Assembly (NCBI GenBank): GCA_036263455.1
Contig: DATAGZ010000022.1
Coordinates: 202,532 to 266,531, forward strand
Length of the DNA: 64,000 nt
Origin: DATAGZ01 sp036263455
GTDB taxonomy: Bacteria; Pseudomonadota; Alphaproteobacteria; Dongiales; Dongiaceae
Direction of reading: 5' to 3'
The notes under the pieces were generated by a model. The model did not search any database and was not told the DNA's origin. It saw nothing but the letters and a program-made list of their open reading frames with translations. Numbering within the stretch: the first letter of the stretch is position 1; each line of letters starts with the position of its first letter. The position numbers and the translations under genes are program-made. Below are positions 35,940 through 43,775 of this stretch, piece by piece.

Positions 35940-38183
35940 ATGGCACACAACATAGCGTTGAGCTCGAGCATCCGGAATAACTTATTGCTCCTTCAACAAA
36001 TTTCCGCGCAACTCGGCAACACTCAGGAGCGCCTGGCAACCGGCAACCGGATCAACTCCCCGCTCGATGGGCCAGTGGCCTATTTCGCCGCGAGCGCGCT
36101 CACGCAGCGCGCCGATGATCTCAATCAGCTCAAGGATGTCATCGGACAGGCGATCAGCACGGTCAAAGCCGCAAATACCGGCGCCACCTCGATCGAAAAG
36201 CTCATCCAGCAGGCGCGCGGCTTGATCACGACCGCTCAGGGACAGCTCGGAACGGACGCCAATTCGGTGGCGGCCCGCAAATCGCTTGCCCAGCAATATG
36301 ATACGCTGTTGCGTCAAATAGATAAGATCGCCCAGGACAGTGGCTACCAAGGCAAGAACCTTCTGCTTGGCAACGGGCTGCGCTTCGATGCAACGTCTCC
36401 TTCCCGGGCGGCGTTCAATGCCATCACCGGTATCCAGAACACCCAAGTCACCAATGTCACTGCGTCCGATGATTATGTCTTGGCCATCAGTGGCAATGGC
36501 GCAATTCGCGGCAGTGCCACTGATATCGCCAATGCCGAGCGGGATCGGGGCATCACTTCCCTCAGCATCAGCGGATTCTCCAGCAAGACGAACGGATCGT
36601 TTGCCGACCTCACGCTCAAAGTGGTCGGTGGCCCAGGCCAGGACAAGACCATAACCGTCACTGAGGGCACCACAAGCTTCTCACAAACTTTCACGCAGGC
36701 GCAGTGGAAAATCGCCAAGTCGCTCAACCAGACCTTGACCTTCGACCACCAGTTCGCGAGCGGCACCCATGTCACCTTCGATGCCGATCTCGATCATATC
36801 GAGGCAGTCCCCGATACCGCGGGAGTCGGCACGTCTTCGATCGAAAGATATGTCGCTCTCGCCGTGAGTGTTACGGGCGCCAACGGCATCGGACAATCGA
36901 TCGATCGTTCAGCCGCGAGCCAGCTCGGCCAAGCCAAGCTCGCGAACGGCCAAAATGCATTCGCGTTCGACGATGGCACGGTCCGGATCGGTATCAATGC
37001 CCAGAATCTGGTTCAGTCGGCGACCTATCCAGCGACCATCGGTAATTCCTATGGTAGTGCCGCGGGCGCTATCGTCGGCGCCCCGGTCATCCCGGCCACC
37101 CAAGCCTCGGCAGGCATCGTCAATGATTATACCTACACGCTGACAGCGACTGCCTCGGCAGCCAATTTCGACTTCGTCAATGGACGGTTCACCACTTATC
37201 AAGCCACTGTCAACGGACCCGGCGGCGCCAATAACCAGACCGTGAACAGCGACGGCGCCGTCACCTTCACCGGCATTGCCGATAACAGCCAGAATGTGAC
37301 CCTGTCGATTGCGCGGTCCGGCCTCAATGGCGTCACGGTCGCCGCCGCCTCGACCGTGGCCGATGTGAATGGCACCGAAAGGGTAATCGGCAACGCACTG
37401 ACCGGGGGCCAGGTCGCGGTGACGGCCATCGGCGGATTCCGCAACAACACCGCGACGCTCGTCACCGTCAACGTACAGTCGAATGGCAGCACCGCCTCCT
37501 ATACCTTGACCGACCAGTATGGAGGGACGGCAACCGCGACCGCCGTGGTCGGCAATGGCACGACCACGCTGGATTTCACGATCGGCAGCGGTCCCCAGCA
37601 GGGCGGTACTTTCCAGATTGTCCTGGCGACCATCGCGGGTAATGCGGCTGGGACACTCACCTATGGCGTGCTCGGTTCCTTCACCGGCACGCAGACGGCT
37701 CGTTTCGACGTGCGCGCGGCTCAGACGGGTCAAAGCGCGACGCTCACAACCGCTCAGGTCACCGATGCAGGAGATGGGAACAACCTCTCGGTTGCCCTCA
37801 ATGAGAACAATACTTCGAACGTCACCATCATCAGCCAGAATCTCCAGACCGGCGGCGAGGGGCTGGCGCTCGATTTCGCGCAGAATGGCTGGCTCGACCG
37901 GGGCGACATCGAGGCGGCGCAAAATGCCCTCATCGCCGCGGAAGACAAGCTTCATTCCGCAAGTTCGGCACTCAACAACAATCTCGACATCATCACCGAG
38001 CGGCAGACTTACACCCAGCAATTCGTCAATGTCTTGTCGGAGGGCGCCACCAACCTGGTTCAAGCGGACCAGAATGAGGAAGGCGCCGCCTTGCTGCAAT
38101 TGCAGACCCGCCAGCAGCTCGGAACGATCGGCCTCAGTCTCGCCAATCAGGCGCAGCAGGCGATATTGCGGCTCTTCTCCTAG
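35940..38183 (+). CDS. Large flagellin with an extended middle region
   Basis: 747-aa filament protein. The conserved D0/D1 N-terminus runs to about residue 145 (AQLGNTQERLATGNRIN, GPVAYFAASALTQRADDL, LITTAQGQLGTDANSVAAR). The C-terminal D1/D0 occupies about residues 655-747 (DIEAAQNALIAAEDKLHSAS, NVLSEGATNLVQADQNEEGA, LQTRQQLGTIGLSLANQA). Between them lie roughly 500 residues rich in Thr, Ala, Gly, Asn and Ser with beta-strand periodicity, far larger than in common 270-500-aa alphaproteobacterial flagellins. A perfect sigma-54 promoter precedes it. Two glycosyltransferase genes follow on the opposite strand, so glycan modification of the surface domain is possible. Confidence 0.92.
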   Translation: MAHNIALSSSIRNNLLLLQQISAQLGNTQERLATGNRINSPLDGPVAYFAASALTQRADDLNQLKDVIGQAISTVKAANTGATSIEKLIQQARGLITTAQGQLGTDANSVAARKSLAQQYDTLLRQIDKIAQDSGYQGKNLLLGNGLRFDATSPSRAAFNAITGIQNTQVTNVTASDDYVLAISGNGAIRGSATDIANAERDRGITSLSISGFSSKTNGSFADLTLKVVGGPGQDKTITVTEGTTSFSQTFTQAQWKIAKSLNQTLTFDHQFASGTHVTFDADLDHIEAVPDTAGVGTSSIERYVALAVSVTGANGIGQSIDRSAASQLGQAKLANGQNAFAFDDGTVRIGINAQNLVQSATYPATIGNSYGSAAGAIVGAPVIPATQASAGIVNDYTYTLTATASAANFDFVNGRFTTYQATVNGPGGANNQTVNSDGAVTFTGIADNSQNVTLSIARSGLNGVTVAAASTVADVNGTERVIGNALTGGQVAVTAIGGFRNNTATLVTVNVQSNGSTASYTLTDQYGGTATATAVVGNGTTTLDFTIGSGPQQGGTFQIVLATIAGNAAGTLTYGVLGSFTGTQTARFDVRAAQTGQSATLTTAQVTDAGDGNNLSVALNENNTSNVTIISQNLQTGGEGLALDFAQNGWLDRGDIEAAQNALIAAEDKLHSASSALNNNLDIITERQTYTQQFVNVLSEGATNLVQADQNEEGAALLQLQTRQQLGTIGLSLANQAQQAILRLFS

Positions 38184-38205
38184 AGCGTAGCGGGCGCGCA
38201 CCGCG

Positions 38206-39537
38206 CTAGGCGCGATACATGGCGAACGTTTCCGCCGCCATCAGGGCCGGCGTGCGGTCGAAGTGGGTGTTAGCCGTCATGCCGAACAGCCCGTCGCGAT
38301 CGGCGAGGATGGCGCGCAGCCTGCGCTCGAGATCGTCGCTGCTGCCGCGGGCGAAGGCGAAGCCATTCTTCCCCTCTTCCAGAAACTCCGTCATGCCCGC
38401 GACGTCGGAAATAAGTACTGGCGTATGGGTCGCCAAGGCATTCAAGAGAACCAGGGGGCTGTTTTCATACCAGCGCGAGGGAATGGCGAGCAGGTCGATT
38501 CCGCGCATGATGTCCGCGATCCGCTCGCTCGGGAAGGTGCCGCAGAACTCGACATCATGGCCGGCGGCGAGTGTCTTCAGGCTCTCTACATAGGATGGGT
38601 CCTGGTCGAAGGGACCATAAATCTTCAACTGCGCTGTCCCCTGGGAGATGCGGCGAAACGCCGTAATGAGGATATCGACGCCCTTGTGCGGCGCCATCTG
38701 GCCGATGAAGCCGATTACCGGGCGATGCGCGCGTGCGCGCGGCGGCTTGGGCGTGCGGGCGATATCGATGCCGAACCAGATGTCCCGCATCGGTTTCTGA
38801 AAACCGTTGCGACGGTAGGCGCCCGCCATGAAGCGGGTCGGGGCGGCGGCTTCCCTGTAAGAGGCGTATAGCGTTCCCAAGATGTCTGGGCGGCGCGCAA
38901 GATCTTCCATGATTCCGTCTACCGGTCCGCGATGCAGCGGCGGGACCTTGCGTGCCAAGTCTATCGCCCGAGCGGCAAGACCCAGGTGGGGAAAGCGCGA
39001 AGCATGTCGGATCAAAGCAGGTGTCGCCGGATTGGGACCGGCCGCCTTGATATAGCAGGCCATGCAATTGGTTCGCCGCGCATTCGGGCCGGCACAGAGG
39101 GATTCGTCCGATGCTTCAAGCTTGTTGTTGAAGCAGAAGCCATAGAAATCGGTGAACGTCGCATAGAGCGGAATATTCAAGCCGTCCGCCGCTTCGAGCA
39201 GTGCCGCGGTATGGTTGATGAGGTGCGTCACATGAATGAGGTCGGGCCGCATCTCACGCAGGATTTTTTCCAGGACCGGGCGAATCTCGGGCTGATAATA
39301 CGTGTCCTTGATGCGGGTATTCGGGCGGTAATTCTTGTCAATGCAGGTGACCGGAATATCTTCATAGACATAGCGGGTGATTTCTTCCGATTCGCGCGGC
39401 TCGCCCGGGAAAATGGCGGTGATAACCTCGACATCCACCCCTTTGCGGCGATATTCCCGTGCGAGCTGGAGCGTGTAGGTCTCCGTGCCGTAAAAATGGC
39501 CCGGAAAAAAGCAATGGACGAACAAGGCGATTTTCAT
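38206..39537 (-). CDS. GT4-type glycosyltransferase
   Basis: 443-aa glycosyltransferase of the GT-B fold. MKIALFVHCFFPGHFYGTET is a typical GT4 start, the donor domain begins VIGFIGQMAPHKGVDILITA, and RWYENSPLVLLNALATHTPV is the nucleotide-sugar loop, where the second Glu of the usual EX7E motif is Asn. The ATG at 39537 is chosen because upstream in-frame residues are unlike the family. It is read just after the fusion gene (4-base gap) and converges on flagellin, suggesting work on a common surface glycan. Confidence 0.85.
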   Translation of the reverse strand: MKIALFVHCFFPGHFYGTETYTLQLAREYRRKGVDVEVITAIFPGEPRESEEITRYVYEDIPVTCIDKNYRPNTRIKDTYYQPEIRPVLEKILREMRPDLIHVTHLINHTAALLEAADGLNIPLYATFTDFYGFCFNNKLEASDESLCAGPNARRTNCMACYIKAAGPNPATPALIRHASRFPHLGLAARAIDLARKVPPLHRGPVDGIMEDLARRPDILGTLYASYREAAAPTRFMAGAYRRNGFQKPMRDIWFGIDIARTPKPPRARAHRPVIGFIGQMAPHKGVDILITAFRRISQGTAQLKIYGPFDQDPSYVESLKTLAAGHDVEFCGTFPSERIADIMRGIDLLAIPSRWYENSPLVLLNALATHTPVLISDVAGMTEFLEEGKNGFAFARGSSDDLERRLRAILADRDGLFGMTANTHFDRTPALMAAETFAMYRA

Positions 39538-39541
39538 CGGC

Positions 39542-42316
39542 CTAGGAAACCAGCTCCGCATAGAGCGTGCGGTAGCGGTCGACCATCCGCTCGACCGAGA
39601 AATGCTCCTGAGCCCGCGCGCGATTGCGCTCGCCGATCCTCTGACACCGTTCGGGATCGTCGAGCAGGTCGCTGATAATATCCGCCAGAGCGTCGCTGTC
39701 ACCCGGTGGCGCAAGCAGGCTCGGATCGTCAACGATCTCTTCCAGTCCGCCGACCGCATACCCGACAACCGGAATACCCATATTCATGGCAAAGGGGCCA
39801 ACCTGACCGAAGCTCTCTTTCCAGACCGGAGCCACGAACAAGGTCATGCGCTCATAATAGGTGGGCAGCAGGGAGTAATCGACATAACCGGTGAATTCGA
39901 AATTTTCCGCCAGCTCCGCCTTTTGCACCGCGGCACGATACGGTTCGAGATACGTGCCGCCGCCCACGATCAGGACCTTGGTTTGCGGGCGCCTTCGCGC
40001 GACCTTGATAAAGACATCGATCGCGGCCTCGTTGAGCTTATCGCCTTCCAGGCGATACACCATGCCGATGCAATCCTGGGGCAGGATCCGATCTGCCCCT
40101 GCGGCGAACAGAGTAAAGTCGCTGCCAGGATGGATGGCGATATCCTGCCTCCCCGCCCCACCGAACTGCGTGCGCACGTAATTGCTGACATAGATGTAAC
40201 GGTCGATAAAGGGTGCACGATAGGGAGCGACCGGTGTGTTGATGTTTTCCACCACACGGCAGTTCAAAGTCTGAACCGCGCGGAAAAAGATATCATACCA
40301 CCAGGAATCGCAGTCGCCCCAGTAATGAAAATGCACCAATTCGGGTTCATACTCCCGAAGAAAAGCGAGTACTTCTTCGGGAGAACGCGGCTGGGAAAAA
40401 ACCGTGGCTTCCACGCCGCGATAGGCGGGCGGATCCGGGACATAGCTCGTGACCACTCTATGCTGATAATCCGGCCCGAGATTCTCGACGAGATCCATGA
40501 CTAGGCGAGATGATCCGCCCAGCATGAAATTGGCGAGCACATGCAAGACGCGCTTTTTTCCGTGCTCGCGTTTTAATGGAAGCGACGGAACGAAAGCTTT
40601 GCCTTCAGAAGCTTCACCGGGGTTGGCGGGCGGCGTCGATGTTTTCGCCGCCGCTGCACCGCCCTTCTTGGTCTTCTTCTTACGTCCCATGAGCTTCGCC
40701 AGGAGTCGTCGTGCCTTGTTTTTCCAAAGTTTAGAGACGTATTTGTTCAGGCGGCGCAGCTCGGCATGCTGACGGCGGACGATTTCCTCTTGCTGGGCGG
40801 CATACTCGCGCAGACGGGTAATCTCCGTCGAAAAATGTTCCGCCTGCAGCGCCATGGCCTGCTCCTTGGCGTAGATATATTCGTTGAGCCGGTCGATTTC
40901 CTTTTGCTGATCGGCGGCAAGACGTTCCTTGGCGGCAATGACTGTTTCGATCTGCGCGATGTGGTCAGCATGCTCCTCCGCTTGGCGGATGGCGGCCGCG
41001 TCCTTGGCGGCAATGGCTGTTTCGATCTGTGCGATCCGATCGGCGTGCTCTTTCGCCTGGCGGGCAATGGCTCCTTCCTTGGCTTTGACGGCTGAGACCA
41101 TTTCCGCAATGGTTTCATCTTTGGCGTTGATGACCCCTTCCATCTCCGCGATGTGATCGGCATGCTCCCCAGCCTGGCGGGCGATGGCACCATCCTTGGC
41201 GCGCAAGACGGCTTCCAGATCGCCGATCCGTTCTTCATATTGGCCAGCCTGCTCCGTCAAAGCCTGGAGCTTTTCGTCCAGTTCTCGATTCAGCTGGGCG
41301 ATTTCTTGGCCCAATGTCTGGCTCTGCTCGGCGAGCCTTCGGTGCAGGCTGGCAATTTCCTTAGCTTGGCCGGAAATTGCCTTGTCCTTCTCGGCAAGCG
41401 CCTTATGTACACGCGCGTCTTCGGCATAATAGAAGGCCCGATGGTTTTGATAAGCCTCGACCAGCCGAGCCTCGACCGTACTCATCGCGTCCCGAGCCGC
41501 GGGAAAGCGCGCGGCAAGCGCATCGAAATTTTTAACCGCCGCGGGCAGGCTCACGGCCTCCCTGAGGGCGGAATATAGATCGAGGCTCAGTCCTTCGATC
41601 GGTGCCGCGGATGTTGCGGCTGCGTCCTCGCTCCGGTGATGACGTTCATCCTGGCGCAGAAAATCATCCGTGGCTTTTTCCACCGCCGGCACCAAAGCAG
41701 GAAGGACCACACCCAGCGTTTTTTCCAGGCGGCGACGCTCGCCGCGCCAATTGCCGAGAAGGTCGGTATAGGGGACGAACACCCGCGGATAGGGACGTGC
41801 GTAATACTCCGCATCGAGCATATAGCGCGACCAAAGCAGGCGCGCATAATCGACGGGGATGCCGTCGCGGGTTTCCAGAGACCGGGCGACTTCGGTTGGA
41901 TGGCGAAAGGGGATGACAATCTTGATATCGCAACCCAGCTTGGCCAGCGCGTCCCGCCACAATGGGAAGAGCCGGCAGATGCGCGGTTCCTTTATGACAA
42001 GAAGGCGAGAGCGGGAAAAGTCCCGCGACAGCAGCGCGTAAATCTCCTCGCGAGCCTGCTGAGACCTTTCAGAAGAAAAAGCCTCGGCAGGGATGTCTCC
42101 ATAGCTGTGCCATGCGGAGCGATATTCCGCCAGCATCGCATCGTTGACGGTCAAAGCACCGGCCGATTCCCAGAAACCATGCGGATTATCCTGAGCGGGA
42201 GGAATTAGATCCGAGGCGATATCGCAGCCCCAAAGATTGAGCGCGCGCGTGATGGGAGACGTGCCGCTCCGGTGCATTCCCAGGATAATGATCGCGGTTC
42301 GCCTTGTCTTTGCCAT
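39542..42316 (-). CDS. Sulfotransferase / coiled-coil / GT4 glycosyltransferase fusion
   Basis: 924-aa three-part protein. Residues 1-250 are a sulfotransferase-like domain, with the phosphosulfate-binding loop IIILGMHRSGTSPITRA (residues 9-25) and the 3'-phosphate motif VIPFRHPTEVARSL (134-147). Residues about 298-533 are a charged coiled coil made largely of 25-residue repeats. After a Lys-rich stretch, residues 588-924 are a GT4-type glycosyltransferase (LHVLANFMLGGSSRLV, VLIVGGGTYLEP, VWKESFGQVGPFAMNMG). The second Glu of EX7E is Phe. It probably sulfates and extends, or tethers, a surface glycan. The start at 42316 is inferred from MAKTRRTAIIILG. Confidence 0.8.
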   Translation of the reverse strand: MAKTRRTAIIILGMHRSGTSPITRALNLWGCDIASDLIPPAQDNPHGFWESAGALTVNDAMLAEYRSAWHSYGDIPAEAFSSERSQQAREEIYALLSRDFSRSRLLVIKEPRICRLFPLWRDALAKLGCDIKIVIPFRHPTEVARSLETRDGIPVDYARLLWSRYMLDAEYYARPYPRVFVPYTDLLGNWRGERRRLEKTLGVVLPALVPAVEKATDDFLRQDERHHRSEDAAATSAAPIEGLSLDLYSALREAVSLPAAVKNFDALAARFPAARDAMSTVEARLVEAYQNHRAFYYAEDARVHKALAEKDKAISGQAKEIASLHRRLAEQSQTLGQEIAQLNRELDEKLQALTEQAGQYEERIGDLEAVLRAKDGAIARQAGEHADHIAEMEGVINAKDETIAEMVSAVKAKEGAIARQAKEHADRIAQIETAIAAKDAAAIRQAEEHADHIAQIETVIAAKERLAADQQKEIDRLNEYIYAKEQAMALQAEHFSTEITRLREYAAQQEEIVRRQHAELRRLNKYVSKLWKNKARRLLAKLMGRKKKTKKGGAAAAKTSTPPANPGEASEGKAFVPSLPLKREHGKKRVLHVLANFMLGGSSRLVMDLVENLGPDYQHRVVTSYVPDPPAYRGVEATVFSQPRSPEEVLAFLREYEPELVHFHYWGDCDSWWYDIFFRAVQTLNCRVVENINTPVAPYRAPFIDRYIYVSNYVRTQFGGAGRQDIAIHPGSDFTLFAAGADRILPQDCIGMVYRLEGDKLNEAAIDVFIKVARRRPQTKVLIVGGGTYLEPYRAAVQKAELAENFEFTGYVDYSLLPTYYERMTLFVAPVWKESFGQVGPFAMNMGIPVVGYAVGGLEEIVDDPSLLAPPGDSDALADIISDLLDDPERCQRIGERNRARAQEHFSVERMVDRYRTLYAELVS
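40855..41200 (-). repeat. 25-residue coiled-coil repeats inside the fusion gene
   Basis: Four to five imperfect protein repeats of the form AK(D/E)-x-A-x-ARQA-x-EHAD-x-IA-x-(M/I)E-x-x-I occur in succession (for example AKEGAIARQAKEHADRIAQI and AAAIRQAEEHADHIAQIET). The DNA is similar but not identical between copies, as expected of an expanded coiled coil under selection. Confidence 0.8.
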
Positions 42317-42420
42317 CGTCCGTTTTCTAGCGGACGTCTTTACCGTGGTCAATCGCGAGGGGCAGGCCTATATCGACTATCCCGCTTGGATTTTCCGCCA
42401 ACAAACTCTATCTTTTCTGG

Positions 42421-42990
42421 ATGAGCGCTTATTGTGACGTGGCCAAAGGTCACCCCTATCATGGCCCCTATCATGACGGTGATTACGGCTTCCCGCTCGA
42501 GGACGAGGCCGCTCTTTTTGAGCGTTTTGTCATGGAAATCAATCAAGCGGGACTGAGCTGGCTGACTGTTCTCAAGAAGATGGAAGGCCTGCGGCGTGCC
42601 TATGACGCCTTCGCGGTGGATAAAGTTGCGGCTTATGGATCCCGTGACGTTGCCCGCCTGATGCAGGATCAATCCATTATCCGCAACCGGCTCAAGATCG
42701 AGGCTGCCATAAAAAACGCTCAAACCATACAGAAGCTGCGTGCCGAGCATGGATCTTTCGCCGCGTGGCTCGACAAGAATCACCCTTTGACACGCCCGGG
42801 CTGGACCATTTTGTTCAAGAAAACCTTCGTTTTCACCGGCGGGGAAATCGTCAACGAATTTCTGATGTCGATTGGCTATCTTCCCGGAGCGCATCGGCCT
42901 GACTGTCCCGCCTACAAGAAAATCGCCAGGGTGCGCCCGGCCTGGATGCGCGCCGAGAAAACCGGCTTTCGCTATTACGGCGCGGATTGA
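42421..42990 (+). CDS. tag: DNA-3-methyladenine glycosylase I
   Basis: Tag-type glycosylase, 189 aa, which removes 3-methyladenine from DNA. The zinc-site residues Cys5, His18, His158 and Cys162 (AHRPDCP) are placed as in E. coli Tag (Cys4, His17, His175, Cys179). INQAGLSWLTVLKKMEGLR and YHDGDYGFP are signature regions. It is divergent from the fusion gene across about 100 bases. Its stop codon overlaps the -35 of the rpmH promoter. Confidence 0.92.
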   Translation: MSAYCDVAKGHPYHGPYHDGDYGFPLEDEAALFERFVMEINQAGLSWLTVLKKMEGLRRAYDAFAVDKVAAYGSRDVARLMQDQSIIRNRLKIEAAIKNAQTIQKLRAEHGSFAAWLDKNHPLTRPGWTILFKKTFVFTGGEIVNEFLMSIGYLPGAHRPDCPAYKKIARVRPAWMRAEKTGFRYYGAD

Positions 42991-43015
42991 CAGACCCCGG
43001 CAGTTTCTCTATAGA
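42987..43015 (+). promoter_or_regulatory. rpmH promoter
   Basis: A consensus TTGACA -35 (42987-42992) and TATAGA -10 (43010-43015) are separated by exactly 17 bases, 27 bases before the rpmH GTG. It should drive rpmH-rnpA-yidD-yidC and perhaps engB onward. Confidence 0.8.
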
Positions 43016-43041
43016 ACTGCGCAACAAATTGGAGAAGTCCC

Positions 43042-43176
43042 GTGAAACGCACGTATCAGCCAAGCCGCTTGGTCCGCAAACGCCGCCACGGCTTCCGCGC
43101 CCGCATGGAAACCCCTGGCGGCCGGAAGGTGATCAATGCCCGCCGCGCGAAGGGCCGCAAGCGCCTCTCGGCCTAA
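43042..43176 (+). CDS. rpmH: Ribosomal protein bL34
   Basis: Ribosomal protein L34, 44 aa, a very basic protein of the 50S subunit. VKRTYQPSRLVRKRRHGF and RMETPGGRKVINARRAKGRK are the strongly conserved family sequence. It starts at a GTG with GGAGAAG just upstream. It is the first gene of the conserved rpmH-rnpA-yidD-yidC cluster. Confidence 0.97.
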   Translation: MKRTYQPSRLVRKRRHGFRARMETPGGRKVINARRAKGRKRLSA

Positions 43177-43185
43177 TCTTTTCCG

Positions 43186-43542
43186 ATGATGGCAATTGGC
43201 CGGCTACGGCGCCGGTCAGAATTTCTACGTGTAGCCGCGGCGAAAAGGAAATGGGTGGCGCGACATGTTATTGTTCAGCACGCCCCCGCGCCCGAACATA
43301 TGATCCGGTACGGACTCACGGCGAGCAAGAAAGTCGGCAATGCCCCCACCCGTAATCGCGCACGGCGGCGTCTGCGGGCGGCGGCACGCCTGATGTTCCC
43401 CGGCCGCGGCGTGCCTGCCGATATAGTCTTGATTGCGCGGCAGAGCATCGCCACGGCATCCTGGGGCGAGATTCTCGACGATATTCGTCACGCACTGGAA
43501 AAATTGGAGCGCGGAATAGCGATGAACAATGGCCAAGCATGA
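43186..43542 (+). CDS. rnpA: Ribonuclease P protein component
   Basis: RnpA, 118 aa, the protein subunit of RNase P that helps the RNA subunit mature tRNA 5' ends. RLRRRSEFLRVAAAKRKWV at the start, RYGLTASKKVGNAPTRNRAR and RRLRAAARLM are the RNR signature and substrate-binding region. It begins 9 bases after rpmH and overlaps yidD. Confidence 0.95.
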   Translation: MMAIGRLRRRSEFLRVAAAKRKWVARHVIVQHAPAPEHMIRYGLTASKKVGNAPTRNRARRRLRAAARLMFPGRGVPADIVLIARQSIATASWGEILDDIRHALEKLERGIAMNNGQA

Positions 43543-43771
43543 CACTTTGCTGGTGATTCCGGCAATCGCCATGATCCGCCTCTACCAGCTGACGCTCTCG
43601 CCGTTTTGGCCAGGCGTTTGCCGCTATCGGCCGAGTTGCTCCGCCTATGCAATCGAGGCCATTTCCCGGCACGGCCTCGCCAAAGGCTGCTGGCTCGGCC
43701 TTTTACGCCTGCTCCGTTGCCACCCCTGGGGCGGGCACGGCCACGATCCCGTCCCTCCACTTTCGCAGTAG
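43529..43771 (+). CDS. yidD: Membrane protein insertion efficiency factor
   Basis: YidD, 80 aa, helps YidC insert membrane proteins. The family signature RLYQLTLSPFWPGVCRYRPS with SCSAYAIEAISRHGL and GLLRLLRCHPWGGHGHDPVP is complete. It overlaps the rnpA end by 14 bases and precedes yidC by 4 bases. Confidence 0.95.
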   Translation: MAKHDTLLVIPAIAMIRLYQLTLSPFWPGVCRYRPSCSAYAIEAISRHGLAKGCWLGLLRLLRCHPWGGHGHDPVPPLSQ

Positions 43772-43775
43772 CACT

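Noticed and set aside
36909..38201. 430-codon minus-strand reading frame antisense to flagellin
   Set aside because: It lies opposite a well-supported gene, its sequence is low-complexity Arg/Gly/Asp-rich, and no family is recognisable. The same applies to long antisense frames opposite recA (17356-18459), purD (5248-6384) and tolC (58191-59477).
40855..41200. DNA repeats in the coiled-coil gene as a CRISPR-like array
   Set aside because: The repeats are imperfect, in frame and without unique spacers; they are explained by protein repeats.
18608..42316. Motility and glycan region as a recently acquired mobile island
   Set aside because: No integrase, transposase, attachment repeat or tRNA boundary was seen, and gene order is the vertical alphaproteobacterial one.
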